Source: Strongylocentrotus purpuratus
Taxonomy: Eukaryota; Echinodermata; Echinoidea; Camarodonta; Strongylocentrotidae
DNA length: 64,000 nt
Direction: 5' to 3'
Assembly: GCF_000002235.5 (NCBI RefSeq)
Contig: NW_022145609.1
Coordinates: forward strand, 39,056,630 to 39,120,629
Of this stretch, positions 1-63,130 are shown one piece after another. A program made the translations under genes and the position numbers. Under the pieces are notes generated by a model, which saw only the letters and a program-made list of their open reading frames with translations, was not told the origin of the DNA and searched no databases. Positions within the stretch are counted from its first letter, which is position 1. Every line of letters begins with the position of its first letter.

Positions 1-890
1 GCATGCTCGTCTGACCGATATAAAATTTCTAAAACCCCTGAGCTTCTGGGGGCTCCGCCCCCTGGACCCCACGCCAATTAGTTACCTGCCAGTGTAAAAA
101 ATAAGGTATATAATCATGCTCATCTGACGGTAATTTATTGCCCAAAACCTCTGAGCTTCCGGGGGCTCCGCCCCCTAGACTCCACGCCAATTCGTGACCT
201 GCCAGTGTAACAAATAAGGTATCAAAATATGCTCATCTGACCGTAATTTATTGCCCCAAACCCCTGAGCTTCCGGGGGACCCCACGCCATTTTCTAACCT
301 GCCAGTGTCACAAATAAGGTATAAAAATATGTTCATCTGACCGTAATTAAATGCCTAAAACCCCTAAGTTTCCGGGGCTCCACCCCCTCGACCCAACCAG
401 CGGCCCTAAGGCGGGCCCCTGCATGCTCGTCTGACCAATATAAAATTCCTAAAATCCCTGAGCTTCTGGGGGCTCCGCCCCCTGGACCCCACGCCAATAA
501 GTTACCTGCCAGTGTAAAAAATAAGGTATATAATCATGCTCATCTGACCGTAATTTATTGCCCAAAACCTCTGAGCTTCCGGGAGCTCCGCACCCTAGAC
601 TCCACGCCAATTCGTGACCTGCCAGTGTAACAAATAAGGTATCAAAATATGCTCATCTGACCGTAATTTATTGCCCCAAACCCCTGAGCTTCCGGGGGAC
701 CCCACGCCATTTTCTAACCTGCCAGTGTCACAAATAAGGTATAAAATTATGTTCATCTGACCGTTATTTATTGCCCAAAATCCCTGAGCATCTTGGGGCT
801 CCGCCCCCTGGACCCCCACCAATTCGTGACCTGCCAGTGTCACAAATAAATTATAAAATTAAGCTCATCCGACGATAATTTGATGTACAA
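1..890. repeat. Satellite-like array, ~117-bp units in a ~420-bp higher-order repeat
   Basis: Units read ATGCTCATCTGACCGTAATT, then ACCCCTGAGCTTCCGGGGGC, CCGCCCCCTGGACCCCACGC and GACCTGCCAGTGTCACAAAT. 1-420 and 421-840 repeat the same series of variants. GGGGGCTCCGCCCCC within each unit is a hairpin. Related units occur at 19726-20013. Confidence 0.85.
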
Positions 891-1281
891 AACCCCAAAG
901 CTTCTGAGGGCTCTGCCCTGGGAAAAAAAACGTGTAAAAACACGTTGATTTTTCTTTTTTTTGGAGATAGCCCCCCCCCCCTGGCGTTCAGGGGGGGGGC
1001 GATTTTCGAGGGTCCCCAAAAAATGAGTGCTCTCTACCCCCCTCTCCCCCCTCCCCAATAACAAGGTCTTTACATCGGAGTGTATTGCATGATTGATCAC
1101 TACAATTTGATTTCCCAAGAAATATCTGAAAGATCTATTTTATTCTTACCCATTAATCTAAGAGGCTCCCACCAAAGTATATGAAGCAACATATTCTTAG
1201 CATATCAAAATATGCAGCTTCTTGAAATACAATAAATAAAATGGATTATCAAAACCTCCATTTCATCTTTCCTCTTTTCAG

Positions 1282-1346
1282 TCGACTGTTCTGGTAAGAA
1301 TCCTTGTGTGAATGGAGGCACTTGTGTAAACGTGGCATGCTCCTGG
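1282..1346 (+). pseudogene. EGF-like exon relic 1
   Basis: After the acceptor CCTCTTTTCAG, the plus strand reads (x)TC GAC TGT TCT GGT AAG AAT CCT TGT GTG AAT GGA GGC ACT TGT: V-D-C-S-G-K-N-P-C-V-N-G-G-T-C-V-N, the first half of an EGF-like domain with three of its cysteines. The match ends there; no later cysteines, donor or partner exons were found. Confidence 0.6.
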
Positions 1347-2085
1347 AATTTGAGATTCGCTAGGTTTTTTTTTGTGAAGAAGGTAATGATATACACAATC
1401 CATCTTACAAACAAATGAAGAATTCACTATTGACAATAACAAAGCGTTTTGCATCATTTCACTTCTGACTTGGCTCAATATTCAGGTCTTCTGCACCTTC
1501 CATTTTCTCATAATCATCACAAATGTGACGTCATTGTAAATGGGAATACACGGGCTTTTCAAAGATACCAACGTCATGTATCATATTAATAAAAGAGAGA
1601 TATCAACGCTAAATCATGAATTTCGGAACGTCTTTTGAGGAATTTATTATTAAAACGGGATTGCAATATATTTCATGCACTCATATCTATAGGAACGTTG
1701 GTGTTACTAAAGAACTTCCTCTGCTATATCAGTAGGAGTGAATTTACTTACATTTGTCAGATGTCCAAATTCACATTCGTTTTCTTCAAAAATACTCTCA
1801 AATTCGGGCTTTCGAAGACACAGATGCAGAATTTAACCCCCCCCCCCCTCATAATAATCGACCTGGGACAAATCCAGGGTATTCTGTTTAATAAGAAAGT
1901 TCTCCCTGTTCAAGTACAAGGTAATCTTTAAACTATCTTGTATATATATATCTATATATATATTTCGTATTTTGTGTTATCTTTACTTATTCTTTTGTTT
2001 TGCTTTATGTCGTTGCACAAGCAGTTATTTCAATTCTGTAAACCAAACGTTGAAGGATATGCATTTTCTATTTCTTCTTCTTTAG

Positions 2086-2160
2086 TTGACTGTTCTGTAG
2101 AAACCCCTGTAGGAATGGAGGCACTTGTAAACAATGATGGAATATTCTGCAAAGCAGAAA
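2086..2160 (+). pseudogene. EGF-like exon relic 2, frameshifted
   Basis: After the acceptor TCTTCTTTAG, plus-strand codons give V-D-C-S-V-E-T, then a shift of frame, then C-R-N-G-G-T-C-K-Q and a stop. It matches relic 1 word for word in TGACTGTTCTG and GGAATGGAGGCACTTGT. It is a decayed duplicate of the same exon. Confidence 0.6.
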
Positions 2161-3260
2161 ATAAGTATTTCCTACTTCATTTCTATAACTGAAAATTACC
2201 TATGATATAGAACTACCCTACCGTAACACTAGCAGAACATCTGCACCTAAAGTAAATGTTTTTAATATGATGATGAAGATGTCTTGTACATGCACTGTCG
2301 ATTTCCTGTTCATTTCCAATTCCCCCTCCCATCCATCCCTTTCTCCTATCTTCCTTCTGTCCCTCTCTCACGCCCCTCTCCCTCTCTATCTCAGTCTTCC
2401 TCCCTCTTCATGCAAGACTTTGATCATACGTACACTTTATCTTCCCCATAATTTTGATATACTTTTCTTTTCAATTCAATATTCTTTACAGATACAAAAA
2501 AAATATATACATCATACATAAATCATGTATTAAAGGTAGTACGCAAGATATAACAATAACTTTTTTCCTATCTCTTCTTCTTTTCTACATTTTTTCTCCC
2601 TTCTAATGTATGTTTTTCCTTCATCTCTAGTTTCATGGTTTTGCAGGAGTGTTTTATAGCCCTTGGAATTCCTTTGGCATTATTCTTCATCTACGCTGTG
2701 TTTGTTTTTGTCTTGCAATGTTTATGAAGGTAAGGTGAAAACTGTAACTTGTAAATTTCTAAGCACATTTACACGAGAACATCATACATTTATATTTGTG
2801 CCAGACCAAAACAGAATTCTTATTTTGAATTTGATTTACAAAAGACAGTTTCCTTACAGTTCCGATGATCATATATCTTAAATTGTATATCAAGATATCC
2901 TTCACAATGGTTGATCTTAAATTCTCTTGCAGGGGAGAGGTGGCACAAGTCCGAAAAATATTTGACAAACAGTCCCCCCCCCCCCCCCCCCCCCCAAAAA
3001 AAGAAAGAAATATATATATATATAGGCTTGTGTGTGAGTGTACCATATAATGTCCAAAATAGAACAAATGAATCATAATGATAATAATAGTGATGATAAT
3101 AATAGAAATAGAAATGACTAGATAAAATCTTTGAAAAACTCAAACAAAAGGTATTTTTCACATTTTTTAGTATTTGTTGAACATTTCTTCATTTTTAGGA
3201 GGAAAAAAACAGAGCCGTTGTTAGCCCACTAGAATGCCTACTTTATTATCTCTATCGTTT
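2160..3260. other. Non-coding stretch, nothing recognised
   Basis: AT-rich, with a CT-rich block (2320-2410) and a C run at 2973-2994. No convincing gene; a few acceptor-like tracts (2640-2655) lead to no known domain. Confidence 0.5.
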
Positions 3261-3311
3261 GTTGTTTGGTTAATGTACATGAATAGACAATGCATTAATA
3301 ATCAAGGAGGC

Positions 3312-3425
3312 ACTGGGTGAAGACAAAAGAGAAGAGAAGGAAGAAGGAAAGAGAAGATAAGGAAGAAGGAAAGAGAAGATAAGGAAGAAGGAAAGAGAAG
3401 ATAAGGAAGAAGGAAAGAAAAGAGA
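3312..3425. repeat. 22-bp purine tandem repeat
   Basis: GAAGAAGGAAAGAGAAGATA with AG, about 4.5 copies, all purine on the plus strand. Confidence 0.85.
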
Positions 3426-3429
3426 AATA

Positions 3430-4289
3430 CCTTTAGAAGGGAGATGAGGAAAACTTTTTGTAGTAATGTTTGGCCCGATGTCACATTTAAATGGAAGTTG
3501 AAGTATCAATGATATGAAAAGGTTAATTTATTACAATTCGACATTTCACATACAAAATATATAATTGAATCCAGTATCAGGAAAGAGATTGTCACATTGA
3601 CCTGATTCTCATACTGCATTGATTGTGCTAGACTATGTTTTCTTCCTGTTATCATTATCCGCTACATGATGCATTTTCCTATAATGTCCCAATTGATAAT
3701 TTCCAAACATCGTTACATTATATAGCTAGCACCTTTGTTTCAGAAACTATATATCTTCAAGTTCATTATGGATTCCAACATTCTTTACTAGCCTCAATAC
3801 CATAGCAGTATTTAAAGATAAACATATAAGTTCAAAAATGGCTCAATAGTGAAACGCCAAGGTATAAAATGTGGAAGATCTTTCATTTCTAAAAAGAAAC
3901 AACAGTTTTCACTAGAAACTAAGACATTACAATCTGGACTTAAGAAAAGTCTTTCTGCATGTCAACTGTGCACTATCAACACACTGCCATAGATCTGCAT
4001 GTAAAAAATAAGAAAGCAAATAACATTTATTTTCATTTCAGCAAACAATATAATATGAGAATATTGATATCTTATAAAACAAAAATATATAAATACATGT
4101 AAAGTTCTTATAGGATAGACAGCATGATATTGTAACCATTGTTGGATATAATTGGTGAGTACCAGATATACACCTATAGCAAGCCTATAGTTATACATTT
4201 ATTATAAAAATAGGTTATGCATGAACGTGTCTCCCTATCAAGTATGACAAATAATAATTGAGTTGTACATAATGCATATAATGATAATA
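3430..4289. other. AT-rich stretch, nothing recognised
   Basis: No domain, repeat or RNA gene could be supported. Confidence 0.5.
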
Positions 4290-4578
4290 AAATTTGTAAA
4301 ATAGAATAATAGGCATTTCTGTAGCGCCATCTATCTAGATAATTCTATTTCGAGGCACATTTATTATTACCCCGGCTTTAGCCTAGCAGCCGTTTATACA
4401 GCGCTCCAGCATTTCAAGGAATTAATTTCTGCCAGGTACCCATTTACATCACCTGGGTTGAGTGTGGCAAATGTAGATCAATGTCTTGCCAAAGGACATT
4501 AGTGCCGCAGCGGGACTCGAACCGCGGACCTTGCGATCGACAGTCCGGCGACGTATCCACTCGACCACGACACCTCTA
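4290..4578 (-). mobile_element. tRNA-derived SINE
   Basis: Minus-strand head with A box (TGGTCGAGTGG) and B box (GGTTCGAGTCC) at about 4575-4505, followed by a body containing CCTTTGGCAAGACATT and CCAGGTGATGTAAATGGG. The head does not fold as a clean tRNA gene and continues into the repeat body, so it is not called a tRNA. Confidence 0.75.
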
Positions 4579-4801
4579 ATCAAAATTAAATGCGGATACT
4601 TTGAATAATTGTTCACACACCACTCTGACTAAATGTTCTTTGGTTTTACATGATTTTTTTGTACTTTTCTCAATAAACTACATACATTTTTGGTTAAATA
4701 GTTTGAAATGTTGTTCCTCTTAGAGATGTGGAAGAGGTGTCAATTCTCAGAAGGGAAGATAGTTGGCAAAAACGTTTTATGATCGAGGCTCATCAAGATG
4801 T

Positions 4802-5161
4802 TTTATTTTGATCGCATATAAGGATTTCTTGTTCCTCATTAGGTTTTGTACAGTGTAAACGATAATTTTGTATGAAGATTTACTGCTATTGGGGGAGGGC
4901 AAGATGGCAAAAGGCACAAATCGAAGGATCAGTGACACAAAGACGTACCGTAACTCCATTTTGGCCATTTTGAGAAAAAGTGGTATAAGTGTCATTGAGC
5001 ACTTTGGCCTTAAGGATTGAAGTCTATGTTTCACTAGCTATTGCCTTCTGGAAAGCCCACATTTTTCTGAACATTTTGATATCAAATACTCATTTTGGCA
5101 AAATATGGAGTTAGATCTTTGTGTCAGTAACCCCTCATAATGATGAACTTGATGTTGATTT
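4802..5161 (-). promoter_or_regulatory. Putative 3' UTR and poly(A) signal of gene A
   Basis: AATAAA on the minus strand at 4807-4802 is the first good signal found after the stop codon. Within the stretch, 4933-4967 and 5097-5133 are inverted copies of each other (ACAAAG, AACTCCAT and TTTTGGC cores), able to form a long imperfect stem. Either a UTR structure or a small foldback element is possible. Confidence 0.4.
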
Positions 5162-40183
<35,022 letters not shown>

Positions 40184-41250
40184 GACGTTCCTCCTTATAT
40201 GAAAATGTGCTCCCTCTGAAAACCAATTAACTCCTCAATTTTGGAAATGTTAACTCCTTCCAAATGAACCGTACAAAAGTAGGCCTTTGTGCTCAAATGG
40301 TTGGTCCGCCTGTCATAAATCCCATAAGTCGCTCGGATGTTTTTGAAGATCTTTACTAAATGGAGAGCTCGGATATTAAAAAAAAATACTGAAAGGAAGC
40401 GAATATTAATGGTCAAGGGGTTGGTCTTTGCTCAGAAATTCATTATGAAGAGTGATATGATATCTATTGCAGGGAAATCCGTTAGCTAATTCGAAATCGA
40501 CACAGCATCGTTCTTGCATTTAGTGGTAGCAAACAGCTCTTCGAACCAACGCGACACGTGAATCCCGCGGATAACTCGCTAATAAAGTGTCAGTTAAAGT
40601 ATATTTGGTCTATCTTATAAGGGAATCGTATGTCAGACGTTAAAATCGAAATATTCAAAATAAGGAGAAAACCTCGAATGCATTAGAGGGAAGAGGTGAT
40701 CCGAGTAGACTAGCCATGAATATAATGCGGAGAGAATTTTTTAGGCAGAGAAGATGTCCCGGGATTGGTTGACGTCTTTAGGGATGATTTGCTAAAATCC
40801 CCGCTTTTTATTTCGAAATGGAACAGATGAGAGGGGAAGGTACTCTTTCACTTTTTGAGATTTGATAACAAAGTTTGAACCCGGTATTCACCTTCGCGAT
40901 ATAATATTTCGAGGAAAAAAATACAAAAGTTTGTAATTCTAAACCTGTCTAGTACCTCACGCACTGATATTTGCTTCAGGGTATTTCAAAATAAACCAGG
41001 TCAAATTGAAGGGGAAAAACAGAAAAATAGAAGATGGTTAAAGAATATAATTCTTTGACAGGTTTATAGGTACTTATCATTTGAGGATTTAGAGGACACG
41101 ACCTCCTTCACCTTAAAAAATAAACCTGATTTCTGTACCTTAGAGGGAAATTCAACCTTAAGAGCAAATAATTCTGAAAGCTGACAAATCAGGGAAACAG
41201 ACTGGTGAAAGTTCGAACGAAATCGGAGAAAAAGAAGAAAGTTCTGATTT
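40184..41250 (-). promoter_or_regulatory. Gene A upstream region (putative 5' UTR and promoter), duplicated at gene B
   Basis: This stretch aligns in patches with 62290-63130 upstream of the gene B leader exon. Shared blocks include GTGAATCCCGCGGATAAC (plus-strand reading, 40558-40575 and 62619-62636) and GCGATATAATATTTCGAGG (40896-40914 and 62868-62886), besides the region just above the ATG (CATATAAGGAGG or CATATAGGAGG on the minus strand). Retention of blocks between the two leaders suggests control sequence, though recent common origin alone could explain it. No transcription start can be fixed by eye. Confidence 0.45.
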
Positions 41251-44200
41251 TGTTTAAGTTGTAATCATTATACGGTATACGTAATATATGGGAACTTTAA
41301 ATTTGCTGAATCGGTAATGGTACTGTCTTGTAAAGTGCTGGCCAACTTTCCCATTTGTTTTAATACACAATGTCATCTTTTTCAAAGTGTATTACTCCTG
41401 AGGTTCCTTTCTCTTTAGAGAACCAATAATGATATAATATCCATAACTTTTTCTGAGTAGTGCCTCCTAAGAAGAAGGCACTTTGGAGAAAATTTATTTT
41501 AAAAAATATGTTTTTGCAAATGACAAACGGGAGAATTGTCCATGAACTCCGTTACAATATCTTGACAAAATTGCCAATTTAAGATTCGCACAGATTTAGT
41601 AAGATCATATTTTTAACATTCCCTTCACGTACAGAACATAATACGAATATGCCCACCTAATTGTGTTTTTGTGCACCGTCTTTCAAATCTTATATCCAGG
41701 ATCGAGGCACCTTAAAAGACTTCTGTTTTAACTTTTGTTCTTACCTTTCATTAAGGTTAATACTTTTAAATAGTCTAGTATCTGGGATAAAAGTAATATA
41801 ACAAAATAATCACCACAGGCGACTATATTGTCTTTCGGATCGAGTAATCCCTGATATTTGATTCAACTCCCTGCATTTACTCAGACAGCCCACAACACGG
41901 ACAGTGATGAATAAGTTTGTAACATATATATAAATCGCGAGATCAAACTATGTTACGCTGATGTGTGTCTCTATGTGTGCATGTATCGCAATATGCATCA
42001 GTTTAAACACGAATTAATGAGTTACATTTGATAGATACCATCATAATGTGGGTAATTCCATAAATTAGGGACCCACTTTGTGACATTTTTGGTGTCCCAC
42101 TTACATAAGGAACCCACAGGTATTTGTGGCTCTGAGTAAAGTAAAGACTTAAATAGTGGAGTGAGATTGTACCTATATATTAAACCAACACACATACAAA
42201 AGGTAATAGCCAGATGGTTTAGCCCTAACCCTTCCCGAAAATGCACAAAATTCCTATTCTCTATCGCTACACGAATTGATCTAAAATCATAGATATTGTC
42301 ATTTATTTATCAGATATAATTTCAAACAAAACCCGCCTCACTTATAGCTAGACCATAATAATTTATCTTGCATCACTTTGAGAACAGTTGGACTGACTGT
42401 GGAACATTTATTAATGTATGTTGCAATCATTTGTTTTATTTTAGCGAAAAAGAAGAAGTTCAAAAACAAATTTTGGAAATAGGTAAAAGGCTGCATTTCT
42501 TTGGAATTTTACGATGTTTATTGTGCCAACCAGTGTCAACCATCCGTTCAGAGAAAACCATCTCCCAAAAGGTGTAATTCTAGACGGTTGTTTTGTAGTT
42601 TTGAGTCGTATCGGGTGCGAAGGAAAAGGGAAAGGAGACCGTCATCCGAACTCACGAGTGACACGAAAGAAGTTTGAACCAGGATATGTCGAGAGAATAA
42701 TAATCTTATTAATAACATGAATTCGTGTGTCAGGATGCGGGTAAGGACAAAATGAGAGGCGGGGGGGGGGGGGGGCGGGCCGGGGATGCGCAAAGAACCC
42801 CACCTCAAAGGCCTAATCATTTCAGTCATATTAATTGCTACTTCATGCTGCCTAATAAATAATTAAAAATTAGTTCTGGTAATCATTTGAAGCAAGGGTA
42901 TGTCTATTTACCTGTCGTGTCGGCATTTATTGAAGAATTTGTGTTGTTGAAATTATATCACCTCTCCATAGTATTGGAGGATGAAAATAAAAGAGGAGAA
43001 GGACAGCGAGGGGGTATGCCTGCATACCTCACCGATACACCTAAAATCGCTACACCTCTCTCATGCCTCTCTTCCCTCCTCCCAAACAGGGCAAGAATCG
43101 CCACCGTCACACATTTGCCATCAAACTTTGTTGGGAGCTTGTGATACTTTGGCTCGATCACAGAATTTTCATCCCTTCTTCCCCATAAACCTCCATTTAA
43201 AGATACTAAGTCCCTTTTGCAGACAACCTCAAATTCTGTAGAACTCAGTTTGCAGGAATTATGAATATGTCATGTATGTCCTATCTGTGAAATTTAAACG
43301 TTAGCAGTGTCCTAATATTCAAATTATGCAAGGAAACCCGTTTAATGGCTAGACTTCACTGTCAGACACTATTGAGTGACTGACAGGCTTTTTTCTTCGT
43401 TGGTAATAACATACCTGGTACATAATATGAGCTGTAAAGGATTTGTCTACATCCATAACCCACTTCTTGTAATGGCCAAAATTAAACAGATTGAATCTTT
43501 GCGCAGCATAAATGTACGACCATGCGGTACAATGGTCTGAAAATCAAGACTATTACTTATTGGCTCTATAGCCCCTAAGTCGATTTGACAACTAATAGTC
43601 GTTATTTTCCCACTTAAAGACATTTTCAAGCCCCCTTTTTTAACGGGAGTTCTAAATTAGTACTATCTTTCAAATGCCATTGGAATTTAACCTTTTCATT
43701 TTTGGGGCCTGCAAAAGGGACATAGTACCTTTAAAGTAAGCCTTTGAACGACAGTTTTTAGTTTTCACTAAGCCTCGTTCACTTGATAACATGCAAAGTT
43801 TTACGCTTGGTAACATTCATTATTATATACAGCACCAAAGTGTGCCCCTCAAAACCTTTTTTTTTAAGGGTGGGCGAAATTATAGAACACACAAATGAAA
43901 TACGAAGCCTCTCTTCCCAACAACGCACAGAGACTATAAACAGGATGTGAAAAAGGAAAGTGGTCGAGTTTGAATTCTAGTTTATAGGAAATGAAATGGT
44001 GTAAAAGGGAAGGATGAAGAAGGGTCCCACACTTATGTTTCTTGTAATCTAAACAACGCTCAGTTGCGTAGCGCGACTCCACCCAATGAGGGGCGGTAGA
44101 ACGATGCAGGGGGTCGACGGAAGGGGGTGGGGGGAGGGGGTCGACTTACTAGAAAAATGTTACGCGAATATACAAAACTACTTATTATGGGGCGGGTATG

Positions 44201-45149
44201 ATTTACAGAAGAAAAAAAATGAAATCTCGAAGATAAGGAAATAATTTTTTCGGAAATAGGGAATTACAAAGAGCATTTGGAACATTTTGTTTAAATTTTT
44301 TTTTTAAACACCAGTCTCCACATTTTTGGGAAAAATTGTGCTCTGCTCTTTTTGTGCTTCTTCTCTTATCATGTGTAACCTCTTGATTTAGTTTTTCTTT
44401 CAACTGTTTTTTCATTTCTCACGTATTTCGATTTCTGAAATATCCAATGCCCCCTCTCTCCGTGCTTCTTCTTCTTGTTTAATCTCTTTATTCACTTTCT
44501 GTTTCCGTTTCTGCTTCATTCCTTTCAGAAATGTCTAATGCCCTCCTCTCTTTATCTCTCTCGCTCTATCTCTTATTATCTCCTCTCTCTCTCTCTCTCT
44601 CTCTCAATTTAAAATGCCACACTTCTTCCTTTCATTTAGATCTTCCCCTCTCACAATAATAGATCACATTACATTTCCAGTTATGGACATCAACTTATAA
44701 CTGAATTTAAAATCAAACAATCTTGAGATATGATTTTATGTGCGTCATCACACATATATAGATTTAATGACTTTTTAAGTAATTTAAAAAAGATACAAAA
44801 TTACATTGAATAATGTAATACATTCAAAATCAAGACTGTCTTTATCTGTGGGAAAATAGCTTTATTTTTATTCACAAAGATAGAAACTTATCTCCACAGA
44901 TCAAAGCTTTACATTTATTCCTTTTTTACATAACGATGTGATTAACTTGCTTCTCAGATGAGTTGATTGATTAGCCAATATCCACACTCTTCCTTTAAGA
45001 TCAATAACATAGTAAATCATTTGGACTTACAATAGAACCTATTTCTAAAAAGCAAAAATATAGTGACAAGATTTTGCAAAAAAGCTCAGAAATAATTTTC
45101 ATCTTAAAAAATACAAATGTCAATCTTTTCCAGAATTCACCTAATAAGG
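41251..45149. other. Spacer between gene A upstream region and the end of gene B
   Basis: No exon or protein domain was recognised on either strand. It contains G runs (42760-42776, 44125-44138) and a (CT)n run (44583-44606). The gene B 3' UTR should fall in or beside its high-coordinate edge, but no clear signal was chosen. Confidence 0.5.
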
Positions 45150-45665
45150 GATGATACTTTCATTCATTCATACATTCATTTTATTGCCAATTCTCGTAAA
45201 AAATACAATCAACAATATATTGTACATATAGGAAACAAATATAAACCATACAAAGAATATGGAGGAGCCAGCAGAGGCCATTGGCCTTTCAAAGGCTGGG
45301 CTCCAATGGCCGCAGATACGTATACAAAGTAAAGAGAAAAGAAAGAGTGGGTAGTACATAAACAAATGTGTACAGGCTAATAAAACATAATTAAGATAGA
45401 AATTCCTTCTCTAGATGACGTTTATATTTCGTTTAAATGAGGCAAGAGATGGGCACATTTTTATATTGATGGGTATGCATTCCAAGTATTGTATTTTAAC
45501 AATGGAATATATAAATCATTAAAATGTCTTATGTTATGTGAATGAACATCCTTTGTTATTTTGAACATATTATCAAATATGGAAGGTAACATTATTATTA
45601 TTGAATGAATCTCAGATTCAGACCCAGTCATCTGCTGTAAGAAGTTATACAATCAAATATGCTTT
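45150..45665 (-). mobile_element. LINE 3'-end relic (minus strand)
   Basis: Minus-strand translation of 45461-45600 gives FKITKDVHSHN then I-R-H-F-N-D-L-Y-I-P-L, the C-terminal H-x-Y-N-T-R-type motif of CR1/Jockey-like RT proteins. It is followed downstream (lower coordinates) by a 3' tail with GGAGCCAGCAGAGGCCATTG near 45262. Heavily 5' truncated and with stops. Confidence 0.6.
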
Positions 45666-45825
45666 AGCGAGCATCTGTATAAAAGGACCACATTTCTCAT
45701 TTGACCCTGCTAAAATCGGAACATGTACATAAAGACCACCTGCCTGAAAAGATCACTCATTAGTCTCTCATGACGGGTGTTACACTGTATTACTTCATGC
45801 TAAATAACTGTGTTATTACTCCACC

Positions 45826-62289
<16,464 letters not shown>

Positions 62290-63130
62290 GACGTTCCTCC
62301 TATATGAAAATGTGCTTCCTCTGAAACGTTCAAAAGTAGGCCTTTGTGCTCAAGAGGTTGGTCCGTCTGACATAAATCGCTTGGACTTTTTGAAGAACTT
62401 TCTTATTTTAAAAGTCTGGGATATTGAAAATGATAAAAGGAAGCAAAAAGTTAATCCGTAGTGGTTGGTCCGTGCTCAGAATTTAAAACAACTTTACTGT
62501 GAAGAGAGATATCCACTGCAGGAAAATCTTTAGTTAATTCAGAAGTTAATTCGAAATCGAGAAAACATCGGTCTTGCAATAAAGTGGAAGCAAACATCTC
62601 TTGAAACCCATGCGACAAGTGAATCCCGCGGATAACTTGTCAATAGTGTCAGTTAAAGTTTCTTGGGTCTATTTTATAAGGAATCGTAATCAGACGAAAA
62701 CATCGAAATATTCGAAAAAGAGAAGAATCAACGAACACGTAAGGAGGAAGTGACTGGAGCCGAATAACAAAGAGTATAATGTGAAGAGGTTTGACAATTT
62801 GCAAAAATCCCCGCTATTTTTTTCTCGAAATGATCAGAGGGGAAGGTCTTCTTTCACTTTCACCTTCGCGATATAATATTTCGAGGAATAAAAAGCTTTT
62901 GTATTCTAAAGCTGTCTGCCCCACGCACTGATATTTCCTACAGGGTCATTCAAAATAAACTAGGTCAAATTGAAAAAAAGAAAAAGGTTAAACAGTATAG
63001 TTCCTCGCAAAGTTTATGGGTACTAATTGTTTGAGGATTTAGAGGACACAACCACCTTTGCACCTTTTTAAAGCCTTAATTCTGTACCTTAGAGGGATTA
63101 TTGGGTATCTTTGTCTCAGATTCTGAAATA
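62290..63130 (-). promoter_or_regulatory. Gene B upstream region (putative promoter), homologous to 40184-41250
   Basis: Patches matching the gene A upstream region extend to about 63100 (for example TTTGAGGATTTAGAGGACAC near 63035 and 41078). It is shorter than the gene A version through deletions between the shared blocks. The two shared blocks named under gene A occur here at 62619-62636 and 62868-62886. Confidence 0.45.

Noticed and set aside
2640-2720. Third EGF-like exon on the plus strand
   Set aside because: There is an acceptor-like tract but the following codons show no EGF cysteine pattern.
4500-4578. tRNA gene
   Set aside because: A and B boxes are present but the cloverleaf is poor and the sequence runs on into a repeat body shared with 8.1 and 13.7 kb; it is a SINE head.
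41251-45149. Possible additional genes among small frames in the spacer
   Set aside because: None has a recognisable domain, good start context or linked exons.
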